Shown here: piece by piece, positions 20,301-29,861 of the stretch | How positions within the stretch are numbered: the first letter of the stretch is position 1 | Layout of the letters: each line of letters opens with the position of its first letter | From: Stagonosporopsis chrysanthemi | Taxonomy: Eukaryota > Ascomycota > Dothideomycetes > Pleosporales > Didymellaceae | Direction of reading: 5' to 3' | DNA: 64,000 nt | NCBI GenBank assembly: GCA_022560025.1 | Contig: JAFISE010000058.1 | Location: 62,001 to 126,000, forward strand | Position numbers and translations under genes: made by a program | The notes under the pieces: generated by a model | Seen by the model: the letters and a program-made list of their open reading frames with translations, nothing else | Database searches by the model: none | What the model was told of the DNA's origin: nothing

Positions 20301-21704
20301 ATGTCGGACCAAATCTCTGCGGGAGGAGCGCCCAAGAATAACAAGGAGTATGAGCTCTCTGACCACAACGACAACCAGGCCTTTGGCGAGGGCGAGGTGT
20401 GGGATTCCCAGCGCGCAAAGCAGATTGCCAAAGATGGCGATGCGCACTTCCACCGCCTGGGCTGGAAGCGCCTCGCGGTCGTGACCATTGTCGAGGCCAT
20501 TGCGCTCGGCGCGCTTTCTCTGCCTCAGGCGTACGCGACCCTCGGCATGGTCCCCGGTGTCCTCCTCACGGTTGGACTGGGCTGCATTGCCATCTTCACC
20601 AGCTACATTGTCGGGCAGGTCAAGCTGAAGTACCCTGACGTCGCGTCGTACGCGGACGCGGGGCGTCTTCTGCTGGGCCGGGTCGGGTACGAGATCTTCG
20701 GAGCGGCTCTTGTGCTCGAACTCGTCATGGTCGTTGGTTCGCACGCGCTGACGGGCAGTATCGCGCTCATCAACATCAACGGCGGCCACGTGTGCTCCAT
20801 TGCCTTCTCGGCCGTCTCGGCCGTGATCTTGCTCATCCTCGCCATCCCGCCGTCCTTCTCCGAAGTCGCGATCCTGGGCTACATCGACTTCGCCTCGATC
20901 CTCATCGCAATCGGCATCACCATCATCGCGACGGGGATCCAAGCCGGCGACCAAACGGGCGGCCTGTCCGCCGTCGACTGGTCCGCCTGGCCCAAAGAAG
21001 ACCTCAGCTTCTCCGAAGCCTTCGTAGCGGTATCCAACATCATCTTCGCCTTCAGCTTCGCCATTGGGCAATTCTCCTTCATGGACGAAATGCACACGCC
21101 CCAGGAATACATGAAGTCCATCTGGGCGTCCGGCACGATCCAGATCGGCATCTACACGCTGACGGGCGCGCTGTGCTACGCCTTCATCGGCAAGGACGTG
21201 GCGTCGCCGGCGCTGCTGTCGGCAGGCCCGCTGCTCTCCAAAGTCGCCTTCGGCATCGCCCTGCCCGTCATCTTCATCTCGGGCTCCATCAACACCACCG
21301 TCGCGCTGCGCTACATCCACGGCCGCATGTTCAAGAACTCGGTGCTGCGCTACATCAACACCGTCGCAGGGTGGGCGTCGTGGATCGCCATGGTCGCCGT
21401 CTTCACGCTCATCGCGTGGATCATCGCAGAGGCGATTCCCATCTTCTCCGACCTGCTGTCGCTGGCCTCGGCGCTGTTCGTGTCGGGCTTCTCGTTCTGG
21501 ATCCCCGCGGTCATGTGGTTCTGCCTGCTGCGCACGGGGAGCCCGTTTGCGAAGGAGAATCTGGCCACGAGCGCGGCGTGCGCGCTGGCGTTTGTGATTG
21601 GCATTGTGACGCTGGGCGCCGGGTCGTATGCAACGATTGCGGATATCGTCAAGCTGACGAATACGGGGAGTGCGCACAAGCCGTTTACGTGCCGGTCGAG
21701 CTAA
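20301..21704 (+). CDS. Amino-acid permease, AAAP (Aa_trans) family
   Basis: Single exon, 467 aa. The hydrophilic N-terminus (about 55 residues) is followed by about eleven hydrophobic segments. The first has the conserved AAAP block IVEAIALGALSLPQAYATLGMVPG. Further on are GQFSFMDEMHTPQEYMKSIW and YTLTGALCYAFIGKDVASPAL, typical of fungal neutral or aromatic amino-acid permeases of the N.crassa MTR type. The expected role is proton-coupled amino-acid uptake at the plasma membrane. A 468-codon antisense frame covers the same DNA and is a shadow of its GC-rich codons. Confidence 0.93.
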   Translation: MSDQISAGGAPKNNKEYELSDHNDNQAFGEGEVWDSQRAKQIAKDGDAHFHRLGWKRLAVVTIVEAIALGALSLPQAYATLGMVPGVLLTVGLGCIAIFTSYIVGQVKLKYPDVASYADAGRLLLGRVGYEIFGAALVLELVMVVGSHALTGSIALININGGHVCSIAFSAVSAVILLILAIPPSFSEVAILGYIDFASILIAIGITIIATGIQAGDQTGGLSAVDWSAWPKEDLSFSEAFVAVSNIIFAFSFAIGQFSFMDEMHTPQEYMKSIWASGTIQIGIYTLTGALCYAFIGKDVASPALLSAGPLLSKVAFGIALPVIFISGSINTTVALRYIHGRMFKNSVLRYINTVAGWASWIAMVAVFTLIAWIIAEAIPIFSDLLSLASALFVSGFSFWIPAVMWFCLLRTGSPFAKENLATSAACALAFVIGIVTLGAGSYATIADIVKLTNTGSAHKPFTCRSS

Positions 21705-22402
21705 GGGGGGGGGGGATGGTAGTTGTAGTAGTTGTGTGCTAAGAGCGCTTTCATGTTAATAATGCATAATGTCTCCACTTCAGATGTTGGTTCGATGATT
21801 CGGGATATCGTGTGCGTGCGTGTTCTAATTTCGTACAGCTAGGTCAGGCCCAGGGCAGAAAGCCGCTTGTACGTTCTCCTCGGGGTGAGGATGATTCGCT
21901 GTCACCTCGGGGTGAGGATGATTCGCTGTCACCTCGGGGTGAGGATGATTCGCTGTCACCTCGGGGAGAGGATGATTCGCTGTCACCTCGGGGAGAGGAT
22001 GATTCGCTGTCACCTCGGGGAGAGGATGATTCGCTGTCACCTCGGGGAGAAAGCAACATGTCATTGTCCAACTCTTCCTCAGCCCATTACCTATTCACAC
22101 GCGCCTTGACCACCCTCTCTGCAATTCGCCTGATTCCATCGCACTGACCCACATCTCAAGCCTCTCAAGCCTGTCCTCTGTCGTCCTCATTCAGCGCCTC
22201 ACATGCCGTCGGCAGCTCCTCCACGCACCCAAGTGATTATCCCAATCAGGGAGCTACTCCATTGTCAAAGGAAGTGGGCGCTGGCGCTGGTACATGTCGA
22301 GATGTGATTGTGCATCCTTGTGATTCTGTACAGGTGGGTGGAGAAAGTAGTCTCTGCAGCATCTCTTGCAGGACCAGGTGCCGTAGGAATATTTGCCGAC
22401 AC
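21705..22402. other. Intergenic with minisatellite, between convergent permease and COG8
   Basis: Begins with a run of about ten G just after the permease stop and contains the 27-bp minisatellite described separately. No gene is supported. Confidence 0.5.
21878..22050 (+). repeat. 27-bp minisatellite, six full copies plus a partial
   Basis: Copies start at 21878, 21905, 21932, 21959, 21986 and 22013, with a truncated seventh at 22040. The unit reads CCTCGGGG, then TGAG or AGAG, then GATGATTCGCTGTCA. Copies 1-3 carry the T variant and copies 4-6 the A variant, so the array has grown by local duplication. The unit is a multiple of three, which makes several frames on both strands look open. 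Confidence 0.93.
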
Positions 22403-23878
22403 TCATTTGTGCGGACTGGCAGCTCTGTCGACGGAAATGCTCGGTCTCCCAGCACCGACACCCGATGCCAGCAGCTCCAATCTGGACGCCTGCACGCGGT
22501 GTTTCTTCATGACTTCCACCCACTCCTCTTCAGCGTCCTGTCCCTCGCCGCCTGCGTCGTCCTGAGCATGTAGCTCGGCCTTTAGATCCTCTTCGAGCAG
22601 TGCGATCATCATGCTGAAATCGCCACCAAGTCTGCCAAGCGAGCCGGCGCAGTACAAGACTTGTGTGAGCAACGAGTCCCTTGCCGAGCGGTCCTGGATG
22701 TTTGGTAGATAGGCGCGCAAGGTATCGAAGAGCATCTCCACAAGGTGCAGAGGGAAGGTCGCCAAGGCCGAGGGGATGGGCTGCAGTGGATTTGATTCGG
22801 CGACGGGCTTCACTGCCAGTGCAGCATCGTCTTGGCCTGGAGCAGGTAGTGCGGACGGGAAGATGCTTTTGTACATGGAAATGACGGCGAAGCTCTGCTC
22901 ACGGAAGACCTCGAGATACTTTTTCAGGTATTTTTCGGTTTGTTGACCGGCAGCCCAGCCACCGTCGGTCTTTGCATTCCCACCCAGCCGACGATCTGAC
23001 TCCTGGTCTGCGAGTTCGCGGAGAGGGTCGAGGGCGTCCAGCATGGACTCGAGGCAGCGCAGTCGGCATACCAGAAACAGAGCGCCCAAGCTGCCCTCGC
23101 CACTGCCAATCCCGGCCTGCTTGGTGGACCATGCTTCGTCGAGCTCTGGCGCGACACGCCTCAGCCAGCCAATGGTCCGCATGGCGCCTGCCAGCTTGAT
23201 GCCCTGTGACTGCAGAGAGGCGATGAGGTTTGTGGTCATGGTCTTCATCTCCAGCTCGGCCTGGGCAGTGAGGGTCGAGACGAGCGGAGAGTTGGGATAC
23301 AAGGTGTGGAGGCGTTTGATGTGGGCGTGGAGGTCCAATGCAGAGGCATAGTTGGCGTTGGATGTGACGGAGCTGGCACCGGCGGCGGCTTGGGCGGACG
23401 CGGTTGAGGACGAGATGGCAGAGGACAGCAGCGTGGGCAGCTCCAGCACGTCAGCTACGCGGTCCATGTTCCGAGACAGCAGCATGGCCTTTCTCCGCCT
23501 GTCCAGCATGGGGTTGTCGCCGCTCTTGCTGTACTTGTCAGCGAACGTCTGGGCTGCCGTCTCGAGCTTGGGCAGCTCTGCCTGGATGGTGGCTGCATGG
23601 CGGCCAATCTGCGGCAGCGTGTCTTGGAGGTGTTGCAGGTGGTCGGTCGAGGCGATGATTGGCTGGTGGGAGCGTTTGGAGAGGGCCTGCAGGGAGCGCA
23701 GGACCGACTGCGAGCTCTGGGCCAGCGCCTGCTGCTCGGACGCGGCGAGGGCGTCGAGCGGGAGGGTCGTCAGGCGGGCGAGGTAGGCATGGGTGGCAGC
23801 ATCGGCGGGCGAGGGCCGCCGCGGTGCATCGGGGGCGTCCAGGTAGGGGGCCAGCAGCTCGTAGAGCGAGTCGGCCAT
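22403..23878 (-). CDS. COG8: Conserved oligomeric Golgi complex subunit 8
   Basis: Single exon, 491 aa, starting at MADSLYELLAPYL (ATG at 23878); the open frame extends 13 codons upstream without an ATG. The Dor1/COG8 landmarks are visible: the N-terminal coiled-coil with HLQHLQDTLPQI, LELPTLLSSAI, the block ALDLHAHIKRLHTLYPNSPLV, and EMKTMTTNLIASLQSQGIKL. The C-terminal half is YCAGSLGRLGGDFSMMIALLE. COG8 is in lobe B of the tethering complex that returns glycosylation enzymes within the Golgi by retrograde vesicles. It shares a 215-bp divergent promoter with the UBE2O-like gene. Confidence 0.93.
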   Translation of the reverse strand: MADSLYELLAPYLDAPDAPRRPSPADAATHAYLARLTTLPLDALAASEQQALAQSSQSVLRSLQALSKRSHQPIIASTDHLQHLQDTLPQIGRHAATIQAELPKLETAAQTFADKYSKSGDNPMLDRRRKAMLLSRNMDRVADVLELPTLLSSAISSSTASAQAAAGASSVTSNANYASALDLHAHIKRLHTLYPNSPLVSTLTAQAELEMKTMTTNLIASLQSQGIKLAGAMRTIGWLRRVAPELDEAWSTKQAGIGSGEGSLGALFLVCRLRCLESMLDALDPLRELADQESDRRLGGNAKTDGGWAAGQQTEKYLKKYLEVFREQSFAVISMYKSIFPSALPAPGQDDAALAVKPVAESNPLQPIPSALATFPLHLVEMLFDTLRAYLPNIQDRSARDSLLTQVLYCAGSLGRLGGDFSMMIALLEEDLKAELHAQDDAGGEGQDAEEEWVEVMKKHRVQASRLELLASGVGAGRPSISVDRAASPHK

Positions 23879-24093
23879 GCTGTCGGCGCGGTGGAGGCTG
23901 TGAAGGGATGTCGTCACGCGCCAGACAGCTCAATGGCCGCTCCACGTATCATGGCCGCCTGTCTGCGGGCAAGACGGAGGTGACGGGGCAGGGGCAGCTC
24001 GCAGGCGCGGGCGCGGGCGCGGGTCCCTGTGGCGCTACGGGGCGACCTCTCTTCACATGCACCGGGGTTGGGCCTGCAGCAGCCAGTGCCCTG
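23879..24093. promoter_or_regulatory. Bidirectional promoter between COG8 and UBE2O-like genes
   Basis: Only 215 bp lie between the two ATGs. It is GC-rich with a GCGGGC hexamer-like run near 24005. No specific factor site is recognised. Confidence 0.5.
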
Positions 24094-27000
24094 ATGGATG
24101 GCGAAGCGTCCCGCAACAACACACGCACACCCGACTCGCCCGCCGCACACGACCGCGGCGTCCTCGAGCGCTTCCTGTCGCGCCTCTCCCACGACCGCTT
24201 CCTGGCCAGCAGCCCCGCAGCCGCCGCCGCCGCCGCCGCCGCCCCACCCTCGCAGCCACCCTCGCAGCCACCGTCGCAGCCACCCTCGAACAATCTCGTG
24301 CCCTTCTTCGCGGCCGCCAGCGTCTTCGCACCGCCACAGCACGCCGACCCGCATCCCGCCCAGCACATGTCAGCACCAGGCGCCTTCTCCGCTGACCGCC
24401 ACGGCCTGCCTCCCCCGGGCGCGCCCATGCAACGCGCCCACCATGTCGTCTTCTGTGTCGAGGACACGGTCGGCCTGAGGGACGACAGGTACAGCGTCGG
24501 CGTCGTCGACCGCTCCTTCACCGACGTCGACACCCACGAGCCCCGCCCCCAGCGCGACTACAGCGAGGACCTCGAGCGCCACCCCGACATCGCCCTGGCC
24601 GAGTTCCACAAGTTCATGAAGACGGGCATCCCGCCGCGCGGCACCGTCCTGGTCTCGTGGCAGACGCAGCTGAAGACGGAGCTCATCCCAGAGGCCCAGC
24701 TGCAGCTGCTCGACCGCGCCCTGTACGTCGGCGACGTCGTCAAGAGGAGCGCCGAGGACCACATGAGCGGCACCGTCATCGGCACAAACGCAGTCTGCAC
24801 CCTCTTCCCCGCCGCGCAGTTCCAGGGCGGCGCCGTCACGCAGGCCATCACCGACGACCTCTCCATACGCAACGTGCCGGCCATTGAGCTCCTCAACGTC
24901 CACGAGTATGTCGAGGGCGCTATTGTCGTCTACGGCGACTGGGTCGGCCGCATCGAGAACGTCTATGATGAAATCGCCATCAAGCTGTCCAACAACTCCG
25001 TCGTCGTCGTAGAGGATCCCGGCGAGCTGGAGCACGACGAGGTCGCCTTGGAGCGCCTCAGCGTCGGCGATACGGTGCGCACAAAGAAGGGCAACCTGCG
25101 CCGCGGACTCTGGAGGTACGGCGCATTCGACCCAAACATCAGACCCGAAGGCATGGTCGTCGAGACAAGGCCCATTGAGATGGACGTGCAGTGGCTAGCA
25201 AGGAGCATCGGCGCCCAAGACACACACTTTGCTGCAGAAGAGCCGCCTGCGAATCTTGGCCGTGACGACTTCGAGAGCCCAAGCTTCCACCGTTACGATG
25301 CCGCTGCCGGCGCTGCCTCGACCCTGCCAATGGCAACCAACGGAGCAGACCGTGCCTACCACGTCACAGATGTCGCTGTCGGCGATCGAGTACGCTTCAA
25401 AGACCTTGCAGGCGCCGCTGTCAAGTACGATGGATCCCACACCCTGCCCAACGGATATCCTCAAGGCAAACTCACCAGACAACCTCGAACCGAGACTCTC
25501 GGCTATGACATGAACGTCTTCCTTGTCATGCAAACGCACACTCAGGTCACGGTCCAGTGGCAAGACCTGTCCATCACCGACGACGTCAGTTCGTCACTCA
25601 TACCAGACCCGAATGTCGAAGACGACGACGAAGTCTGGCCGGCCGAAATCATTTGCAGCAAGGAAGACAAGTCAACCAACGCAGCGGACCAAGTCGGACA
25701 GTTGATGAAGGAGCCCTCCAAGGTAGGCGTGGTTCAGGCAGTAAAGTCGCGAGATCGGATAGCAAGCGTACGTTGGTTCCAGAACCACGACATCAAGTTC
25801 TTTGGAGCTGATCTGTTGCGTCCTGCAACTACTGGCGAACTGTCTCAAACCGTCGAAGACGTCAGCCTTTACGACATCTACTCTTCTCCGGCCTTGACGC
25901 GGCGAAGAGGCGATTTCGTTCTCGTCCACCCCCATGGTCTACAGGGCAATGCATCGAGCGTCAGTGGACCCAACTGGTTCGGTGAAGTTGTAGACCTCAG
26001 TCTGGACGGCAGAGTCACAATTCGACTTGGCGCTGCGAAACCAGTCGTCGATATCACAGTGTCGTATGAGAATGTGACTCTCGCATACAGCACCGACATG
26101 GACAATGAATTTCTTAACATGCAAGAAATGGATGGCGACTCCATCGAAGACTCCGAAGAGGACATGTCGGACTTCGACTCTGCCTCCTTCAATGAGATGT
26201 GGATCGAGTACGAAGGCATGGAGGGCGAGCCACCGGTTGGTGACGAGGCCGATTGGTCAACCGAGGACGAGGATGAGGCAGAAGAAGACGATGACGATGA
26301 CACATCCATGCCCGACCTCGAACCTGTGGACGGCGTCGACACATCCAAAACAACACCCGATCCCATCGCGAACTCGGAGCCGACGGACGCAACACACGAT
26401 ACCCTGAACGATGCAGGACATGAATTCCAGCATGATGCACAGCTTTCTGCAGATGCACAGCTTCCTGCAGATGCACAGCTTTCTGCAGATGCACAGCTTT
26501 CTGCAGATGCACAGCTTTCTGCAGATGCACAGCTTTCTGCAGATGCACTAGCATCGTTCCTCATTCTCGACACGCCGCCGCCTTCAAGTCACCACTACCT
26601 AACCCATACATCCGCCTCTTCGTCAGCATTCATGCGCCGCATCGCCAAGGAACACAAAATCCTCCGGGGCTCTCTACCGCCCAATATCTTTGTTCGCACG
26701 TGGGAGTCGCGCCTTGATCTGATTAGGGTATTGATCATCGGCCCAAGCGACACACCTTACGAATACGCGCCCTTCGTCATCGACTTCCACCTTGGTTCAT
26801 CGTACCCACAAGCGCCCCCGGAAGCCTTCTTCCACAGCTGGACAAGCGGCAACGGCCCTGTCAACCCGAACCTGTACGAGGACGGCAAGATCTGTCTCAG
26901 CCTGCTCGGCACCTGGCACACCGACGAGCGCAACGAGAGCTGGAGCCCCGCAAAGAGCACCCTACTGCAAGTCCTCGTCTCCATCATGGGGCTAGTCCTC

Positions 27001-27366
27001 GTCAAAGACCCCTACTACAACGAAGCCGGCTACGACGTGCAGCGCGCAGCCCCAGAGACCCGACTCAGCTCCGCGCTCTACACCGAACGCGCCTACTTCC
27101 GCGCCCGCGCTTTCATCAACCACGCGCTCAGCCACCCCGTCGATCCGTTTGCGCAGGAGCTGCACTACCTCTACCGCAGCGACGCGCCAGACGCGCCGCA
27201 CCTCCTCGACAAGGCCATCGAGGCCGCCAAAGACGTCGTGCAGCGCAGCACCAGCGCCGGCGACGAGGGCGAGCGCGACGGCCTGCGCACAATCAGCCTC
27301 GGCGCTGTCGTCATGTTGCGGCGGCAGGTTGAAAATCTGGAGGCACTCAAACTGGGCCGCCCATAG
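24094..27366 (+). CDS. Giant E2/E3 hybrid ubiquitin-conjugating enzyme, UBE2O-like
   Basis: Single exon, 1090 aa from the ATG at 24094. The N-terminus is low-complexity (poly-Ala, then repeated PPSQ). Several SH3-like/KOW-type segments follow, for example VGDVVKRSAEDHMSGTVIG and VEGAIVVYGDWVGRIENVYD, as in the conserved regions of human UBE2O. An acidic stretch and an 18-bp-encoded DAQLSA repeat lead to the UBC domain (about 860-1010): PPNIFVRTWESRLDLIRVLI, YEYAPFVIDFHLGSSYP and the active-site Cys934 in GKICLSLLGTW. UBE2O transfers ubiquitin without a separate E3 and clears orphan ribosomal and other basic proteins. The order SH3-like, acidic, UBC supports the assignment. Confidence 0.94.
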   Translation: MDGEASRNNTRTPDSPAAHDRGVLERFLSRLSHDRFLASSPAAAAAAAAAPPSQPPSQPPSQPPSNNLVPFFAAASVFAPPQHADPHPAQHMSAPGAFSADRHGLPPPGAPMQRAHHVVFCVEDTVGLRDDRYSVGVVDRSFTDVDTHEPRPQRDYSEDLERHPDIALAEFHKFMKTGIPPRGTVLVSWQTQLKTELIPEAQLQLLDRALYVGDVVKRSAEDHMSGTVIGTNAVCTLFPAAQFQGGAVTQAITDDLSIRNVPAIELLNVHEYVEGAIVVYGDWVGRIENVYDEIAIKLSNNSVVVVEDPGELEHDEVALERLSVGDTVRTKKGNLRRGLWRYGAFDPNIRPEGMVVETRPIEMDVQWLARSIGAQDTHFAAEEPPANLGRDDFESPSFHRYDAAAGAASTLPMATNGADRAYHVTDVAVGDRVRFKDLAGAAVKYDGSHTLPNGYPQGKLTRQPRTETLGYDMNVFLVMQTHTQVTVQWQDLSITDDVSSSLIPDPNVEDDDEVWPAEIICSKEDKSTNAADQVGQLMKEPSKVGVVQAVKSRDRIASVRWFQNHDIKFFGADLLRPATTGELSQTVEDVSLYDIYSSPALTRRRGDFVLVHPHGLQGNASSVSGPNWFGEVVDLSLDGRVTIRLGAAKPVVDITVSYENVTLAYSTDMDNEFLNMQEMDGDSIEDSEEDMSDFDSASFNEMWIEYEGMEGEPPVGDEADWSTEDEDEAEEDDDDDTSMPDLEPVDGVDTSKTTPDPIANSEPTDATHDTLNDAGHEFQHDAQLSADAQLPADAQLSADAQLSADAQLSADAQLSADALASFLILDTPPPSSHHYLTHTSASSSAFMRRIAKEHKILRGSLPPNIFVRTWESRLDLIRVLIIGPSDTPYEYAPFVIDFHLGSSYPQAPPEAFFHSWTSGNGPVNPNLYEDGKICLSLLGTWHTDERNESWSPAKSTLLQVLVSIMGLVLVKDPYYNEAGYDVQRAAPETRLSSALYTERAYFRARAFINHALSHPVDPFAQELHYLYRSDAPDAPHLLDKAIEAAKDVVQRSTSAGDEGERDGLRTISLGAVVMLRRQVENLEALKLGRP
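26434..26541 (+). repeat. 18-bp in-frame coding repeat, six copies
   Basis: Six consecutive copies of an 18-bp unit encode DAQLSA (one copy DAQLPA) in the linker between the acidic region and the E2 domain of the UBE2O-like protein. The near-identity of the copies points to recent expansion. Confidence 0.92.
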
Positions 27367-28732
27367 AGGCGCTCGTTGGGTGGGGTTTCTGGCCATGTTG
27401 CAAAGTTCATTTTCTGGCATTTTCTGGTAAGGGTAGAGATACTACCGCTTTCTGGCTTGGCTTGGCTCGGCTCGGCTCTGTTGGCACGACGCGATAAATA
27501 CGATTTTGTAATGCCGTTACTTTTTTTCTTTCCCCTTGCAGAGATTTGACTTGACTTGACTTCCTTGACTTGACATAACACCGTGGGTGCGAGGTCTTCA
27601 ACGCTGGATCACCATGGGCACCAGAACTCATCTCACGTCGCAGAAAGGCTTCTTCTTCTTCTCAGATACATACTCGGTCCCCTCGGCCAACTGGAGCGGG
27701 TTCCCAGCGTCAAAACCTCTTTGCGTCGGCAACAAAAAGCGCTGTAAACAATCGTGTGGAAGTCGGGTTCCATACACGTCCATAAAAGCACTGCGTGCTG
27801 CCGACTCGCCATGACCTTCCCTACGCAAAACCGACCGAGAAACCTTCCCTACACCCAGAGACGGCTGCGAAGAAGAAGGAGGAGAAGAAGCTCCAGCCGT
27901 GCTCGAACACAAATAGCTCTATCTAGCCTTGCCTCCCTCTCTCTCTCTCTCCCTCCCTCTCTCTCTCTCTCTCTCTCTCGGGGCCGACGATTATCCATAT
28001 ATACCCTGCACAAAGATTCCCCGGCAAAAAAAACACACACCTCGCACCACGAAAGGGTCTAAGCCCGCTGCGAAAGGCTTCCCCTTCTCAAGCTTACTAG
28101 GGGAAAAGCAGGAGAACTGGCGGCTTGTCTGTCCATACTTTGTGGCCTTTTGCGCGCGTGGCTCTCTCTTCGGTTTGGGCGTCGACGAGGTGCGAAGACC
28201 GGGAGAATGACGGGTTAAGTTACAAACAGCATCCTGCTTGGTGATGGGCTTGGTGGAGCTTGGCCTTGGATCTTGAGACGTCCATGGCCTTTTGCTATGT
28301 GCAGTGATGGGGATGGAGAGGGTGTTGGTAAGATCGCGGAAAGAGTTCAGGCTTGTTTGGTCGGGGAATAGCTGCGGTGATGTAGTGGTGAGTCATGTAT
28401 GGCGGCGGTGATGGTGCGGTAGAGGCAAGTAGGAGGGTTTATAAATGCACGCGCAATTGACGATTGCGTTAACGTAGAGCTGACAGTAAGTGAGGATTTT
28501 CCCGCCTCACTTTTTTCCCCAACCTAAGAACTTTTCTACCACCAAAGCACATCAAACCCCCCCCCCCCTTCCCCCCTCTTCACGCGCTATATCCCATACT
28601 CATCAGGAACTTAGCCTGCCTCCACGGCAGAAAGCCCACAGCAGCCTATCGATCTTTCGTTCAACATGTTCAACCCCATCCCCATCCAAACCACCGAATG
28701 TGCACAACAACAGCAACAACAACACTCCCTGC
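27367..28732. other. Long intergenic region with CT-rich tract
   Basis: About 1.4 kb without a supported gene. It contains GACTT repeats near 27545-27575, a CT/CCT polypyrimidine tract at about 27931-27979 and another C-rich block near 28560. A 124-codon plus frame at 28490-28864 is proline- and serine-rich and looks like composition, not protein. Confidence 0.5.
27931..27979 (+). repeat. CT-dinucleotide polypyrimidine tract
   Basis: Almost pure C/T stretch of about 49 bases made mostly of CT units, with two CCCTCC interruptions. Confidence 0.85.
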
Positions 28733-29281
28733 TCACCCCCTCACAACCCCCGCAAGAACCGGCAGTCCCACGCGCCCATAGTTCCTCACCCGCCACGTCC
28801 CCCAACTCTCCGCGCAGCCCCTCCCCCTCCCTCCCCCGCTCCAGCTCCCCCACCCTCTCATTAATCGGAGAAACGAAAAACACCTCATACGGCGCCACAG
28901 GGCGCAGAATCGCCAGCGCCGCAGCCCAAGTCTTCCATGCTGCGGCGTGCGCAGGGTGCGGGAGAAATGCCGTCACGGCAGTGGTTGAGCAGTAGTAGTA
29001 GTGTGAGGAGGCGCGAGCACGGCTGCAGGTACGCGAAGCCCCAGGTGACGGTTTAAGTGAATTGGGCGCATGCGGGGAGGGCCGTGAGTGGGATGACTCA
29101 GAGGGAGAGGCAGGAGGAGAGGCCTGGTGGGGAGGGGAGAGGAGGGTTAGTAATGCGAGGTGTGTGGGTGAGTGGGTGAAAGAGGGGGGGGGGGGGCAGT
29201 ACCGCCAAGGAAGATGAGGGAGGTTGCGACGGTGATTAGGAGGGCTTGGACGAGGAGGGTGAAGGTCGAGGTGGTGGACAT
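28733..29281 (-). pseudogene. Decayed DUF1772 (anthrone-oxygenase-like) gene
   Basis: Reading down from an ATG at 29281, exon 1 gives a hydrophobic start (MSTTSTFTLLVQALLITVA). A GT-rich intron and a CCACCAG acceptor near 29124 follow. The rest matches a small four-TM DUF1772 protein, but in three different frames. First comes the TVTWGFAYLQPCSRLL block, with in-frame stops at 29098-29100 and 29053-29055. Then, after a one-base shift near 28987, AAAWKTWAAALAILRPVAPYEVFFV. After a second shift in G-rich DNA comes VRNYGRVGLPVLAGVV, ending at 28733. At least two stops and two shifts argue for a pseudogene. Family recognition is from general block similarity, so moderate. Confidence 0.5.
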
Positions 29282-29861
29282 TGTTAGGCTTGAGAGGGGC
29301 TGGTGGGGTGACGTTCACGGCGGAATGGGGCTTGTTGGCTTTTGAGTCCAGGGTTTTTGTATTGGATCAGTTTGGTGGGCGTCGGTCAGATCACCTTTTA
29401 CGCTTTCTATGCTGGTGCTGTTGTAAGATCCCTCTAGCACCTGCGATGGAGCTTACTGTAGTCGGGCGTCGTGAAGCGCGGATCGGCGTTGTGTTTTAGA
29501 GGTCGCCGACGTGACGTAGTTGATCTGTGAAGGAAAGCGGGCTGGCGCGACTCCGATTCGCGATCATCACTTCCTGTTTTAGCCACAGATGCGCTTGGGG
29601 CTTCGGACTCAGGTCTCTGAGCCTACGGTGAGGCGTAAAAATCATGGTCTGCTCCTTTGCAATGTAGTGTGGACGATCCGTGATAGGGCACTTCGCACTC
29701 CACGGCATCCGTGGAAGACGTCGTTGCAAGATATATGTTCTTCTGGACCAACACTCTGGCCAGGTATAATGATCATGCCGTGCAGGCTTTTAATGCTCTT
29801 AACTATCTGAACCACGAAAGGCCTACCGATTACTGCAACAGGACATTTCCATTCTGTCAAT
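29282..29861. other. Intergenic upstream of NmrA-like gene
   Basis: No gene supported. It carries promoter-side sequence for the plus-strand NmrA-like gene and the decayed minus-strand gene. Confidence 0.4.

Noticed and set aside
20271..21677. A 468-codon frame antisense to the amino-acid permease
   Set aside because: The same shadow effect. The product is Arg/Asp/Gly-rich and featureless, while the sense frame has clear membrane helices.
21812..22147. Repeat-encoded 111-aa plus frame over the minisatellite
   Set aside because: It is open only because the 27-bp unit is a multiple of three. Frames on the other strand are equally open, there is no start context, and it lies in a convergent 3' region.
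28490..28864. Plus frame of 124 codons, proline/serine-rich
   Set aside because: Composition reflects C-rich DNA, and it overlaps the 3' end of the decayed DUF1772 gene on the other strand.
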